A stretch of 64,000 bases of DNA from Caballeronia temeraria (GTDB taxonomy: Bacteria; Pseudomonadota; Gammaproteobacteria; Burkholderiales; Burkholderiaceae), in NCBI RefSeq assembly GCF_001544795.2, contig NZ_FCOI02000032.1, positions 25,347-89,346 on the forward strand, given 5' to 3'. Shown here piece by piece: positions 1 through 8,136 of the stretch. Below the pieces are notes generated by a model. The model saw only the letters and a program-made list of their open reading frames with translations. It made no database searches and had not been told where the DNA came from. Every line of letters starts with the position of its first letter. The first letter of the stretch is position 1. Position numbers and translations under genes: made by a program.

Positions 1-280
1 CGCTCTGAAAATCGGCGAATCCGGCATAGCCGAGCCTCGTCGACAGACGCGTGAGCGTGGATGCATTCACATCGAGCGATGCCGCGAGTTCGGTGATCGT
101 GCGCACCGCGACTTCCTCGGGACGCTCGAGCAGCTTCGCGAGCACGGTGTGCGCCTTGCCGCCGAGCGAAACGTCGGCTTCGTCGCGTCCGATGCGTATC
201 GCGAGCTCGCGCAAGCCGTCGACATTGCGCGGCGGCATCTGCATAGCGGTTTCAGTCGCGCTCTCTTTGCCTGTGTCCAT
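1..280 (-). CDS. MurR/RpiR family transcriptional regulator, N-terminal part only (gene runs off the left edge)
   Basis: Reading leftward from the ATG at 278-280 gives an uninterrupted 93-codon frame to the window edge. It holds an HTH_6/RpiR-type DNA-binding domain, with an 'AVRTITELAASLDVNASTLTRLSTRLGY' type helix-turn-helix around residues 53-80. RpiR proteins usually add a C-terminal SIS sugar-phosphate-binding domain, which would lie outside the window. The start overlaps the end of the C45 peptidase gene by 29 bp, so the two are probably co-transcribed and translationally coupled. An alternative ATG at 244 has a poorer ribosome-binding site. The palindrome at 1306-1354 upstream of the operon is its likely operator (inference). 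Confidence 0.8.
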   Translation of the reverse strand, partial: MDTGKESATETAMQMPPRNVDGLRELAIRIGRDEADVSLGGKAHTVLAKLLERPEEVAVRTITELAASLDVNASTLTRLSTRLGYAGFADFQS

Positions 281-1289
281 TGATCATCCGGTAGCGGGCG
301 GGTTGTCCGGGGTGTTCGTGAACCGCCCATTCGATGTGAGACGCATGAATGGCGATGTCGGCGGTGGCGAGCGTGTTCTCGTGATCGGGATCGTCCGGCT
401 GCGTGCGATGAATCGGCAGCGCGGCGTCGCCACGATCGGCGAGGATCGCGATCGGATCGATCTCGTCATTCGATGCGACCAGCGCATCGCCGCGTGTCTG
501 CCGATGTCGCGACGAATCGGTGATGACCTGCGCGTAGCTCTGCATCGCGGGATGAATCGCGTGATTCGCATGCAACGATGGCGTCGCGACTTCGACGACA
601 GAACAGGCGTGCGCACTGAATTCGACGCTCAACAACGCCGGGCTCTTGCACGCGCCCAGCGTCAGATGAAAGCCGCCCGCGCGCGGGTTGTCCCGCACGA
701 TCGACACCGCTTCGTCGATATCTCCGGCATCGAGCAACGCACGCGTCATTACCATGCGCGGCACGCCAGCGACGATTTCACGCTGACGCAGGTTGTTCAC
801 GGTGATCGCGAGGCCGTTGTCCGTTACGGCGAACGTGTGGCCCGGCAGCGAGCCGGGATAGACGAATGCCGCGAAGCCGGTTCCACCGTCGATAGTGCAT
901 TGCGCGATCGCGCACTCTCCCGCGAAGCAGGGAAGGCCGTCCTCGTTATGGCTGATGCGGCGCATCTGCGCGCCGGGAAGCTGCACGGTGGTGCAGCCAT
1001 CGGGTGACATCGCCCAGAGATCGCCGCGGCAGTTCCACAGGAAGACGTCTTCGAAGGGCAGACGCAAGCCCGCAGCGAGACCGTGAAGCTCGTTCCACAC
1101 GCGCGGGAAGCGCTCGCGCACGAGCGCGGCCATCGCGCGGGATGGCTCGCTGCCGCGCCATTGCATGACCGTCGCCCATGCGTGCGTGTTCAATAAGTGC
1201 GTGTGAACGGCGTTGGCGCCGAATCGGCCGAGTGCTTCGCCCGCCTCGCGCGGCGAGCCGGAAATGTCGATAAAGCCAAGTGCTGCCAT
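252..1289 (-). CDS. C45 family autoproteolytic acyltransferase/hydrolase (acyl-CoA:6-aminopenicillanate acyltransferase-like)
   Basis: 345 aa. The Asp-Gly-Cys-Thr-Thr signature at residues 97-101 matches the Gly-Cys self-cleavage site of isopenicillin N acyltransferase, so Cys99 would become the N-terminal nucleophile after autoproteolysis. The length fits the family (about 340-360 aa). No signal peptide is visible, so it is probably cytoplasmic. Members hydrolyse or transfer acyl groups on amides and peptides, and most bacterial ones have unknown substrates. It is followed with overlap by an RpiR regulator, and its promoter lies within a 49-bp dyad. Physiological substrate not inferable. Confidence 0.85.
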   Translation of the reverse strand: MAALGFIDISGSPREAGEALGRFGANAVHTHLLNTHAWATVMQWRGSEPSRAMAALVRERFPRVWNELHGLAAGLRLPFEDVFLWNCRGDLWAMSPDGCTTVQLPGAQMRRISHNEDGLPCFAGECAIAQCTIDGGTGFAAFVYPGSLPGHTFAVTDNGLAITVNNLRQREIVAGVPRMVMTRALLDAGDIDEAVSIVRDNPRAGGFHLTLGACKSPALLSVEFSAHACSVVEVATPSLHANHAIHPAMQSYAQVITDSSRHRQTRGDALVASNDEIDPIAILADRGDAALPIHRTQPDDPDHENTLATADIAIHASHIEWAVHEHPGQPARYRMINGHRQRERD

Positions 1290-1305
1290 GAAGATGAGTC
1301 GCGTA

Positions 1306-1354
1306 ATTGCAAGTGGATTTGCGTCGATTATATCAACGCAAATCGGCTTGCAAT
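1306..1354. promoter_or_regulatory. 49-bp near-perfect palindrome over the C45/RpiR operon promoter
   Basis: Concentric dyad centred on 1330. The outer arms are ATTGCAAG (1306-1313) and CTTGCAAT (1347-1354); the inner arms are GATTTGCGT (1316-1324) and ACGCAAATC (1336-1344); the core is GAT/ATC. Twenty of 24 position pairs match. On the minus strand the centre contains a perfect TATAAT (1327-1332) with TTGCAA at 1348-1353 as a possible -35 (15-bp spacer), about 38 bp upstream of the C45 ATG. No U-run follows on either strand, so an operator fits better than a terminator. Confidence 0.65.
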
Positions 1355-1369
1355 CAGCGCAGGGACACC

Positions 1370-1930
1370 TTAAGCGCGGCTCACGAGCGCGAGTAGATCG
1401 AGGAATTGCGTGCCGGCGTCGGCGAGCATGCCCGAATTGTCGATCTTCACAACATGCGCATGCGAAGGCAGTTCGAACGCCGGGCGGCGCGCGAGACGCG
1501 CCTCGATCTGCCGCGCGTCTTCGCGTCCGCGACGCGCGAGGCGGGCGGCCAGCACGGAGGGCGTGGCATCAATATGCACGAAGTGCGCGTGCGGATAACG
1601 CGCGAGCGCGAGTTCCGCGTGCTGCCGCGAGCCGTTCACGACGACGGGCCTGCCGCGCGCGAGCCACGCATCCAGCTCGATGCCGATGCCATAGCGCAGC
1701 CCGAGACTCTCCCAATGCATCGCGAAGAGGCCGTACGACAGCCGCGAAACGAATTCATCAGGCGAAAGGGCGATATGGTTCTCGCCGTCCGCGACCGCGC
1801 GCGTGATATAGCGATGCGCGAACAGCACCTCCGCGCCGATGCGTTCGCGCGCGAAGCCGAGCAGCGAGTCCTTGCCCGCGCCCGACGGCCCCATCACGTA
1901 GATCAGTTTCGTGCTGTCCACTTCCTTCAT
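1370..1930 (-). CDS. phnN: Ribose 1,5-bisphosphate phosphokinase PhnN
   Basis: 186 aa. PhnN phosphorylates ribose 1,5-bisphosphate to PRPP, the last step of the C-P lyase pathway. A P-loop GPSGAGKDS is at residues 14-22, and the guanylate-kinase-like fold and length fit the family. The chosen ATG at 1928-1930 overlaps the stop of the upstream DUF1045 gene by 4 bp (ATGA), so the two are translationally coupled. A longer open frame upstream only shadows that gene. The phnF-DUF1045-phnN operon runs divergently from phnG-M. Confidence 0.95.
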   Translation of the reverse strand: MKEVDSTKLIYVMGPSGAGKDSLLGFARERIGAEVLFAHRYITRAVADGENHIALSPDEFVSRLSYGLFAMHWESLGLRYGIGIELDAWLARGRPVVVNGSRQHAELALARYPHAHFVHIDATPSVLAARLARRGREDARQIEARLARRPAFELPSHAHVVKIDNSGMLADAGTQFLDLLALVSRA

Positions 1931-2619
1931 GCCACGTCCTGTGCGTTGTTGAACGGCAGGCGCTGCCACAGCGTGAACGGCGCGCCCGGTTGCGGTTCGA
2001 TGAAAAGCGCGGCGCCGTGCACCGGCAACGCGCCGAGCGCGTCGATGCGCTGTGTCCATTCCGATACGATCGATGCGCGCGCGTTCGCGTCGTTGAGCGA
2101 ATCGGAAAGCGTCATATGGAAGCGATATTCGTCCATGACATACGGATAGCCCCATTCGCGCAGCAGTTCGATTTGCCGCGCGCTCATGCCATCGACGATG
2201 CGCCGCTCGATGCTTTCCCGCGAGGGCATCATACGCAACGCCGCGAGTGCGTTCAGTGCGCTTGCGGCCAGTGCGCGAAGGGTCGCATCGTCGTTTTCCA
2301 AGGCGGGCCGCAGCGCGACGAAACGGCCGATTTCCGCGGCTTTCACCGGCATCTCGAAGCGCGGCACCGAGCCGGCCCATGCGCGCGCGCATGCAAGCAC
2401 ATCGGACAACTCGACGCCCGGCGCCATCTGGAACGGCGCGACGAGCGTCGCGTGCCAGCCGTAACGGCGCGGCGCGTGCGTCACGGCATGCGCGGGCGTC
2501 GCGCTTTCCCGTCCGTTCTCGGGATCGCGGCCGAGCCAATCGCACCCTTCGCGCCACCATGCGGACGACGCGGGCGGCGCGTAATACAGCGCCACGCGCG
2601 GATGGGCGGCGCCGCTCAT
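1927..2619 (-). CDS. DUF1045 phosphonate-operon protein, 2H phosphoesterase fold
   Basis: 230 aa, matching the 'putative phosphonate metabolism protein' family (DUF1045). Two His-x-Thr motifs (His56-Ala-Thr58 and His168-Met-Thr170) are the hallmark of 2H phosphoesterases, which open cyclic phosphates and 2',5' bonds. It overlaps phnF upstream and phnN downstream by 4 bp each. No phnP gene is visible in the window, so it is a good candidate to hydrolyse the cyclic phosphate made by C-P lyase and feed PhnN. That role is inferred from fold and position only. Confidence 0.9.
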   Translation of the reverse strand: MSGAAHPRVALYYAPPASSAWWREGCDWLGRDPENGRESATPAHAVTHAPRRYGWHATLVAPFQMAPGVELSDVLACARAWAGSVPRFEMPVKAAEIGRFVALRPALENDDATLRALAASALNALAALRMMPSRESIERRIVDGMSARQIELLREWGYPYVMDEYRFHMTLSDSLNDANARASIVSEWTQRIDALGALPVHGAALFIEPQPGAPFTLWQRLPFNNAQDVA

Positions 2620-3374
2620 AGATCGTGCTCGACCATCAGTTGCACGCGATCCGCCGCGAAATGCGTGATGCCGTACTTGATCGGCACGCCGTCTTCGTCG
2701 ACATCGACGTTCTCGACCCACAGCACCGGCTGCTGCCGATTGATCTGCAAGCGCCGCGCCACGTCCGACGAGGGCAGCACGCTGCCGATGCGGCTCCATT
2801 TGCGCATGTAATCCTTTACGCCGAACTGTTCGAGCGCCGCGCTGACGCCGCCCGCCGCTTCGATGGCGGTAGGCAGTTCGTTGAAGCGCGCGGCCGGATA
2901 CCAGTTGCGCGCGTAGGTCATCGGAATGCCGTCGGAGTCGTGGCGCGTTTCGATCTGATAGACGAGCGTGCCCGCGCGCACGCCGAGCGCCTTCGCGACC
3001 GTCGGATCGGCCTTCACGCGCTCAGACGTGAGCACGACGCCCGCCGACGTATGCTTCTGGCGGCGCAGATTCTCGGTAAAGCGCGTGCGCCGGCCGATCT
3101 GATAGTCGATCGCGCCCGGCTGCACGAACGTGCCGCGCCCCTGCTCGACGCTGACGAGGCCGGTCGCGGCGAGCCGCAGCATCGCGCGGCGTACCGTATG
3201 ACGGTTGACGTCGAAGCGCTTGGCCAGCTCCGCCTCGCTGGGCAGGCGTCCTTCGTCGCCGAAGCTTTTCGCGGCGATCTCGGCGGCCAGGATCTGCTCG
3301 ATCTGCCGCCAGACCGCGACCCCCGCGCCGCGCTCGACGGCAACGCCAGGCGCGGCATTTTCATTGGATGTCAT
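2616..3374 (-). CDS. phnF: GntR/HutC-family repressor PhnF
   Basis: 252 aa. The N-terminal winged helix (about residues 20-90, with RLPSEAELAKRFDVNRHTVRRAM) is followed by a UTRA effector domain (about 105-245), as in PhnF. The ATG at 3372-3374 was chosen because AGGAA lies about 10 nt upstream and because the extra 27 N-terminal residues of the longer frame are not family-like. It is divergent from phnG, with a GTCTAGAC site between them, so it probably autoregulates and represses C-P lyase genes until phosphonate or phosphate starvation signals appear. Confidence 0.9.
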   Translation of the reverse strand: MTSNENAAPGVAVERGAGVAVWRQIEQILAAEIAAKSFGDEGRLPSEAELAKRFDVNRHTVRRAMLRLAATGLVSVEQGRGTFVQPGAIDYQIGRRTRFTENLRRQKHTSAGVVLTSERVKADPTVAKALGVRAGTLVYQIETRHDSDGIPMTYARNWYPAARFNELPTAIEAAGGVSAALEQFGVKDYMRKWSRIGSVLPSSDVARRLQINRQQPVLWVENVDVDEDGVPIKYGITHFAADRVQLMVEHDL

Positions 3375-3467
3375 TGCGCTGTCATTCCTGTCGGTTTGAA
3401 TATCGTTCTCTCGGATTGTAGTGCGCAACTCGTGATGGAAATGTGAAAGCCTCACTACATGACTAAA

Positions 3468-3477
3468 CGTCTAGACG
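3468..3477. promoter_or_regulatory. Candidate PhnF operator
   Basis: CGTCTAGACG is a perfect 10-bp palindrome in the phnF-phnG divergent region. Its core GTCTAGAC matches the GT-N-TA-N-AC pattern known for HutC-subfamily GntR repressors. A second CTAG (3478-3482 region) sits just downstream. It lies 61 bp before the phnG ATG. Confidence 0.6.
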
Positions 3478-3537
3478 ACTAGATCAGACAACGAGTAGCA
3501 TGACGACGACCGAATCCTTCCAGACAAAGGGAAAGCG

Positions 3538-4020
3538 ATGAGTACTTCAATGGAGCCGCGCGAAGCACGAGGCCGCCGCGAGTGGATGGCGGTGCTTGCG
3601 CGCACGCCGCGCGACGCGCTGCAACACGCGCTGGACGCCGCGCTCGACGGCGCGAAGGTGCCCGACTACGAGTGGCTGCGCGCGCCGGACATCGGGCTTG
3701 CGATGGTGCGCGCGCGCATCGGCGGCACGGGCGATGCGTTCAATCTCGGCGAAACGACCGTCACGCGGGCCACGCTGCGTCTGCGCACCGGCGACGGCAG
3801 CGCGCCGGTCGGCGTCGCGGTGCACATGGGCCGCGACAAGGAACGCGCGACGCTCGCCGCGCTCGTCGACGCGCTGTTGCAGATGCCGCGTTTCGCGGAC
3901 ACGTTGCAGGCGCGGCTGGTCGAGCCGCTGGCTGCGCGCATCGCCGATGAAAGGCGTCGCAAAGAGGCCGAAGCGGCCGCGACGAAGGTCGAATTCTTCA
4001 CGATGGTGAGAGGCGAATGA
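3538..4020 (+). CDS. phnG: C-P lyase core subunit PhnG
   Basis: 160 aa. PhnG is part of the PhnGHIJ core complex and with PhnI transfers the ribose triphosphate of ATP onto phosphonates. The protein shows the typical RxxWMxVLA...LVRxPExG-like N-terminal region and the usual length. AAAGGG precedes the ATG by 6-8 nt. It is the first gene of phnGHIJKLM, and its stop overlaps phnH by 4 bp (ATGA). Confidence 0.95.
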   Translation: MSTSMEPREARGRREWMAVLARTPRDALQHALDAALDGAKVPDYEWLRAPDIGLAMVRARIGGTGDAFNLGETTVTRATLRLRTGDGSAPVGVAVHMGRDKERATLAALVDALLQMPRFADTLQARLVEPLAARIADERRRKEAEAAATKVEFFTMVRGE

Positions 4021-4640
4021 TGCGGATCGACATGACCACGCTCGTGCCCGGCTTCAACGACACGGTGCACGACGCACAGCGCGTCTTTCGCGCCTTGCTC
4101 GACGCGTTGTCGCGCCCGGGCAGCATCGTCGCGATCGACGCCGCGCTGCCGAATAACCACGCAATGCGCGACGGGCTCGCCGGACGCGTGCCGCTCGCGG
4201 CCTTCGCGTCGCTGCTGGCGCTGACGGATTATTCGACGCCGGTCTTCATCGAACGCGAAGACAACGTGCTCGGCGACGCGCTGCGTTTCCATGCGAGCGC
4301 GCCACTGACCCGCGATCGCCGCGAGGCCGCGTTCGTCTATATCGACGATGCGCGCACCATGCCTTCGCTCGATGCGTTCTCGCACGGCGAGCCCGAATCG
4401 CCCGAGCATGCCGCGACGCTCTTCATTCGCGTGCCGTCGCTGACCGAAGGCGAGCCGCTCGTGTGGCGCGGTCCCGGCATCGCGCAATCGCGCAGCGTGG
4501 CCATCGCGGGATTGTCGCGCGAGTTCTGGCGGCAGCGCGCGGCGCTCACCGCGCTCTTTCCTTGCGGCATCGATTGCTACTTCGTCGCGGGCAGCGCGCT
4601 CGTCGGCCTGCCGCGCACGACGCATGTGGAGGTGAACTGA
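4017..4640 (+). CDS. phnH: C-P lyase core subunit PhnH
   Basis: 207 aa. PhnH is a non-catalytic but essential subunit of the phosphonate C-P lyase core. The N-terminal 'PGFNDTVHDAQRVFRALLDALSRPG' region is characteristic, and the length agrees with the family. A 4-bp overlap with phnG and a 1-bp stop/start overlap (TGATG) with phnI indicate coupled translation, which suits a stoichiometric complex. Confidence 0.95.
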   Translation: MMRIDMTTLVPGFNDTVHDAQRVFRALLDALSRPGSIVAIDAALPNNHAMRDGLAGRVPLAAFASLLALTDYSTPVFIEREDNVLGDALRFHASAPLTRDRREAAFVYIDDARTMPSLDAFSHGEPESPEHAATLFIRVPSLTEGEPLVWRGPGIAQSRSVAIAGLSREFWRQRAALTALFPCGIDCYFVAGSALVGLPRTTHVEVN

Positions 4641-5740
4641 TGTACGTCGCGGTCAAAGGCGGCGAACGCGCCATCGAACGTTCATGGGATGTGCTCGCGA
4701 AGAAGCGTCGCGGCGATGTCTCCGTGCCCGAGTTGTCGGTCGCGCAGATTCGCGAGCAGATGCGGCTCGCCGTCGCGCGCGTGATGACCGAAGGCTCCGT
4801 CTACGACGAAGACCTTGCCGCGCTCGCGATCAAGCAGGCTGCCGGCGATCTCGTCGAAGCCATCTTTCTGTTGCGTGCGTATCGCACGACATTGCCGCGC
4901 TTCGGCTACACGCTGCCGATCGACACGGAAGCAATGTGCGTCGAGCGCCGCATTTCGGCGGCCTTCAAGGACATTCCCGGCGGTCAGATGCTGGGCGGCA
5001 CGTACGATTACACGCAACGTCTGCTCGATTTCACGTTGCTCGCCGAAGGTCAGCAAGCCAGCGATGCAACGATCGAAGCGAAAGCGCTGGATGCGAGTGC
5101 GATGCCCCGCGTGCTGTCCATGCTCGACAAGGAAGGTCTGATCGAGCAGGAACGCGCGCACGAAAATGCGCCGGAACCAGGCGATCTCTCGCGCGAGCCG
5201 CTGTCCTTTCCCGCCGATCGTTCGACGCGTCTGCAAAACCTCGCGCGCGGCGACGAAGGCTTTCTGCTCGCGGTCGGCTACGCGACGCAGCGCGGCTATG
5301 CGCACAGTCATCCGTTCGCGGGCGAGATCCGTCACGGCGAAGTGGCGGTGGAAATATGGGTCGATGAACTGGGCTTTGCCGTCGAGATCGGCGATATCGA
5401 CATCACCGAGTGTCAGATGATCAACCAGTTCGCGGGCAGCGGCGATGTGCCGCCGACGTTCACGCAAGGCTACGGTCTCGCATTCGGCCATTCGGAGCGC
5501 AAGGCGATGGCGATGGCGCTCGTGGATCGCGCGTTGCGTGCGGAAGAACTGGGCGAGTCCGTCGGCTCGCCCACGCAGGACCCCGAATTCGTGCTGTATC
5601 ACAGCGATAACGTGGAAGCGTCCGGTTTCGTGCAGCATCTGAAATTGCCGCATTACGTCGATTTTCAATCCGAGCTGGAATTGCTGCGCCGTTTGCGCGC
5701 CGCGCACGGCCCGGACGACAACCAGGAGAATGCGGCATGA
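4640..5740 (+). CDS. phnI: C-P lyase core subunit PhnI (alpha-D-ribose 1-methylphosphonate 5-triphosphate synthase subunit)
   Basis: 366 aa. With PhnG and PhnH, PhnI displaces adenine from MgATP with the phosphonate. It begins MYVAVKGGERAI, the conserved PhnI N-terminus, at an ATG that reuses the last base of the phnH stop. A longer in-frame extension to 4463 lies entirely within phnH and is not real. GGAGG-like sequence (4628-4632) precedes the start. The gene ends in a 4-bp overlap with phnJ. Confidence 0.95.
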   Translation: MYVAVKGGERAIERSWDVLAKKRRGDVSVPELSVAQIREQMRLAVARVMTEGSVYDEDLAALAIKQAAGDLVEAIFLLRAYRTTLPRFGYTLPIDTEAMCVERRISAAFKDIPGGQMLGGTYDYTQRLLDFTLLAEGQQASDATIEAKALDASAMPRVLSMLDKEGLIEQERAHENAPEPGDLSREPLSFPADRSTRLQNLARGDEGFLLAVGYATQRGYAHSHPFAGEIRHGEVAVEIWVDELGFAVEIGDIDITECQMINQFAGSGDVPPTFTQGYGLAFGHSERKAMAMALVDRALRAEELGESVGSPTQDPEFVLYHSDNVEASGFVQHLKLPHYVDFQSELELLRRLRAAHGPDDNQENAA

Positions 5741-6591
5741 ACGCACTCACCGAAGGCTATAACTTCGCGTATCTCGACGAGCAGACCAAGCGCATGATCC
5801 GCCGCGCGCTGCTCAAGGCCGTCGCGGTGCCGGGCTATCAGGTGCCGTTCGCATCGCGCGAAATGCCGTTGCCGTATGGATGGGGCACGGGCGGTTTGCA
5901 GGTGACCTCGGCCATCATCGGCGAAAGCGATACGCTGAAGGTCATCGATCAAGGCTCCGACGAGACGACGAACGCGGTGAACATCCGCCGCTTCTTCGCG
6001 CGCACGGCGGGCGTCGCGACCACCACGCGCACCGCCGATGCGAGCATCGTGCAGACGCGTCACCGCATTCCGGAGACGCCGCTGACGGACAAGCAGATCA
6101 TCGTCTATCAGGTGCCGATGCCCGAGCCGCTGTTCCACCTCGAACCGCGCGTGACGGAATGCAAGAAGCTGCACGCGCTCGCGGACTATGGCCTCATCAA
6201 CGTCAAATACTATGAGGATATCGTGCAGCACGGCAGCATCGCGACGACCTACGATTATCCGGTGCTGGTGAACGACCGCTATCTGACGTCGCCCTCGCCG
6301 ATCCCGAAGTTCGACAATCCGAAGATGCACATGAACCCCGCGTTGCAGCTCTTCGGCGCGGGCCGCGAGCGGCGCATCTACGCCATTCCGCCTTATACGA
6401 AGGTGAAGAGCCTGGATTTCGAGGACCATCCGTTCAGCGTGCAGAAGTGGGAGCATGCGTGCGCATTGTGCGGCTCGCATGAAAGCTTCCTCGACGAAAT
6501 GATCGTCGACGATCAGGGCACGCGCATGTTCGTCTGCTCCGACAGCGATTACTGCCATAGCCGTCGCGACGACGAAGAGGTGACGCAATGA
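5737..6591 (+). CDS. phnJ: Radical-SAM C-P lyase PhnJ
   Basis: 284 aa. PhnJ cleaves the C-P bond of ribose 1-phosphonate 5-phosphate, releasing alkane and the 1,2-cyclic phosphate. The four-cysteine motif of the family is intact: Cys242-x2-Cys245-x21-Cys267-x5-Cys273, supplying the [4Fe-4S] ligands and the catalytic thiyl-radical Cys. It overlaps phnI and phnK by 4 bp each. All key residues are present, so the enzyme should be active. Confidence 0.97.
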   Translation: MNALTEGYNFAYLDEQTKRMIRRALLKAVAVPGYQVPFASREMPLPYGWGTGGLQVTSAIIGESDTLKVIDQGSDETTNAVNIRRFFARTAGVATTTRTADASIVQTRHRIPETPLTDKQIIVYQVPMPEPLFHLEPRVTECKKLHALADYGLINVKYYEDIVQHGSIATTYDYPVLVNDRYLTSPSPIPKFDNPKMHMNPALQLFGAGRERRIYAIPPYTKVKSLDFEDHPFSVQKWEHACALCGSHESFLDEMIVDDQGTRMFVCSDSDYCHSRRDDEEVTQ

Positions 6592-7358
6592 ACGCACTCC
6601 TGAAAGCGACGCGCCTCACGAAGCGCTACGACGGCCGCGGCGGCTGCGTCGATGTCGATCTCGATGTCCATCCGGGCGAAGTGCTGTGCATCGTCGGGGA
6701 ATCGGGATCGGGCAAATCGACCTTGCTGAACGCGCTCGCATTGCGCAGCGAGATCGATGGCGGCGCGCTCACCTACACGACGCGCGAAGGCGAAGCGCTC
6801 GATCTGCTGACGCTCGCCGAGCTGCGCAAGCGCCTCCTGTCGCGCACCGAATGGGGCTTCGTGCATCAGAACGCGCGCGATGGCTTGCGCCGCAATGTAT
6901 CGGCGGGCGCGAACATCGGTGAACCGCTGATGGCGATCGGCGCGCGTCATTATGGCCGTCTGCGTGAAACGGCCGCCGACTGGATGAGCCGCGTCGAACT
7001 GGATGCGGCGCGCATCGACGAATTGCCTTCGGCGTTTTCGGGCGGCATGCAACAGCGTCTGCAGGTCGCGCGTAATCTGGTGACGGGTCCGCGTCTCGTG
7101 TTCATGGATGAACCCACCGCCGGCCTCGATGTCTCCGTGCAGGCGCGTCTGCTCGATCTGCTGCGCACGCTCACGAGCAAGCTGCATCTCGCGGCGGTGA
7201 TCGTCACGCACGATATCGGCGTGGCGCGGCTGCTCGCGCATCGGCTGATGGTGATGAAGGACGGGCGCGTCGTCGAAAGCGGCCTCACGGATCAGGTGCT
7301 CGACGATCCGCAACATCCTTATACGCAGACGCTCGTCGCGTCCGTGTTGCCCGTTTGA
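6588..7358 (+). CDS. phnK: C-P lyase accessory ABC-type ATPase PhnK
   Basis: 256 aa. ABC ATPase fold with Walker A GESGSGKST (around residue 38), signature FSGGMQQRLQ and Walker B LVFMDEPTAGLD. PhnK resembles peptide-transporter ATPases but binds the PhnGHIJ core rather than a permease. Its position between phnJ and phnL and its 4-bp overlap with phnJ support PhnK over a true transporter component. No permease gene is nearby. Confidence 0.93.
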   Translation: MNALLKATRLTKRYDGRGGCVDVDLDVHPGEVLCIVGESGSGKSTLLNALALRSEIDGGALTYTTREGEALDLLTLAELRKRLLSRTEWGFVHQNARDGLRRNVSAGANIGEPLMAIGARHYGRLRETAADWMSRVELDAARIDELPSAFSGGMQQRLQVARNLVTGPRLVFMDEPTAGLDVSVQARLLDLLRTLTSKLHLAAVIVTHDIGVARLLAHRLMVMKDGRVVESGLTDQVLDDPQHPYTQTLVASVLPV

Positions 7359-7368
7359 GGTTCGACCG

Positions 7369-8136
7369 ATGACCCACGATTCCTTTATCACCAACGACAA
7401 GCTGATGCTGCAGGCACGCGGCATCGAAAAGACTTTCACGCTGCATCAGCAAGGCGGCGCGCGTATCGCTGCGCTGTCGGGCGTATCGCTCGATGTGGAG
7501 CGCGGCGAATGCGTCGTGCTCGCGGGCGCATCGGGCGCGGGCAAGAGCACGTTTCTGCGCTGCATGTACGGCAACTATCTCGCGACGCGCGGCAGCATCG
7601 CGATTCGCGACGACAGCAAGCCATCGCGCCATACGATGCTGACCGAAGCCGCGCCGCACGACATCATCCGCCTGCGCAACACGACGATGGGCTACGTGAG
7701 CCAGTTCCTGCGCGCGATCCCGCGTGTGTCGTCGCTCGATCTCGTCGCGGAGCCGCTCGTCTCGCGCGGTGTCGATGAAGACGAAGCGCGCGAACGCGCG
7801 AGCGCGTTGCTCGAACGCCTGAACGTGCCGCGCCGTTTGTGGACGCTCGCGCCCGCGACGTTCTCGGGCGGCGAGCAGCAGCGCGTGAATATCGCGCGCG
7901 GTCTGATCGCGGCGCATCCGCTGTTGCTGCTCGATGAACCCACCGCGTCGCTCGATGCCGGGAACCGCGACGTGGTCGCCGATCTGATCGTCGAGGCGCG
8001 CGAGAAGGGCGCGGCGATCGTCGGCATCTTTCACGACGAAGACACGCGCGAGCGCGTCGCGACGCGCATCGTGCGGCTCGCATCGACCGCCGCCGCCACT
8101 CATCAAACCGATTCCGGAGTGTTGCAGACATGCTGA
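7369..8136 (+). CDS. phnL: C-P lyase accessory ABC-type ATPase PhnL
   Basis: 255 aa. Second ABC ATPase of the locus, with Walker A GASGAGKST, signature FSGGEQQRVN and Walker B LLLLDEPTASLD. PhnL is thought to act with PhnK on the C-P lyase core. It starts 10 bp after phnK, and its end overlaps the phnM start by 7 bp. No transmembrane partner is encoded in the operon. Confidence 0.93.
   Translation: MTHDSFITNDKLMLQARGIEKTFTLHQQGGARIAALSGVSLDVERGECVVLAGASGAGKSTFLRCMYGNYLATRGSIAIRDDSKPSRHTMLTEAAPHDIIRLRNTTMGYVSQFLRAIPRVSSLDLVAEPLVSRGVDEDEARERASALLERLNVPRRLWTLAPATFSGGEQQRVNIARGLIAAHPLLLLDEPTASLDAGNRDVVADLIVEAREKGAAIVGIFHDEDTRERVATRIVRLASTAAATHQTDSGVLQTC

Noticed and set aside
51..1007. Long plus-strand frame opposite the RpiR and C45 genes
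   Set aside because: It is the antisense shadow of two recognisable genes, is Arg-rich and has no domain; the same applies to most long frames opposite GC-rich genes here.
1927..2560. Possible fusion of the DUF1045 and phnN genes in the longer leftward frame (1370-2560)
   Set aside because: The N-terminal part of that frame is out of phase with the DUF1045 protein; phnN clearly starts at 1930 with a 4-bp overlap.
3375..3400. CTGTCAT / CTGTCGG direct repeat near the phnF start, suggesting a Pho box
   Set aside because: The two copies are 9 bp apart rather than the 11-bp period of a Pho box, and they overlap the phnF ribosome-binding site instead of a -35 region.
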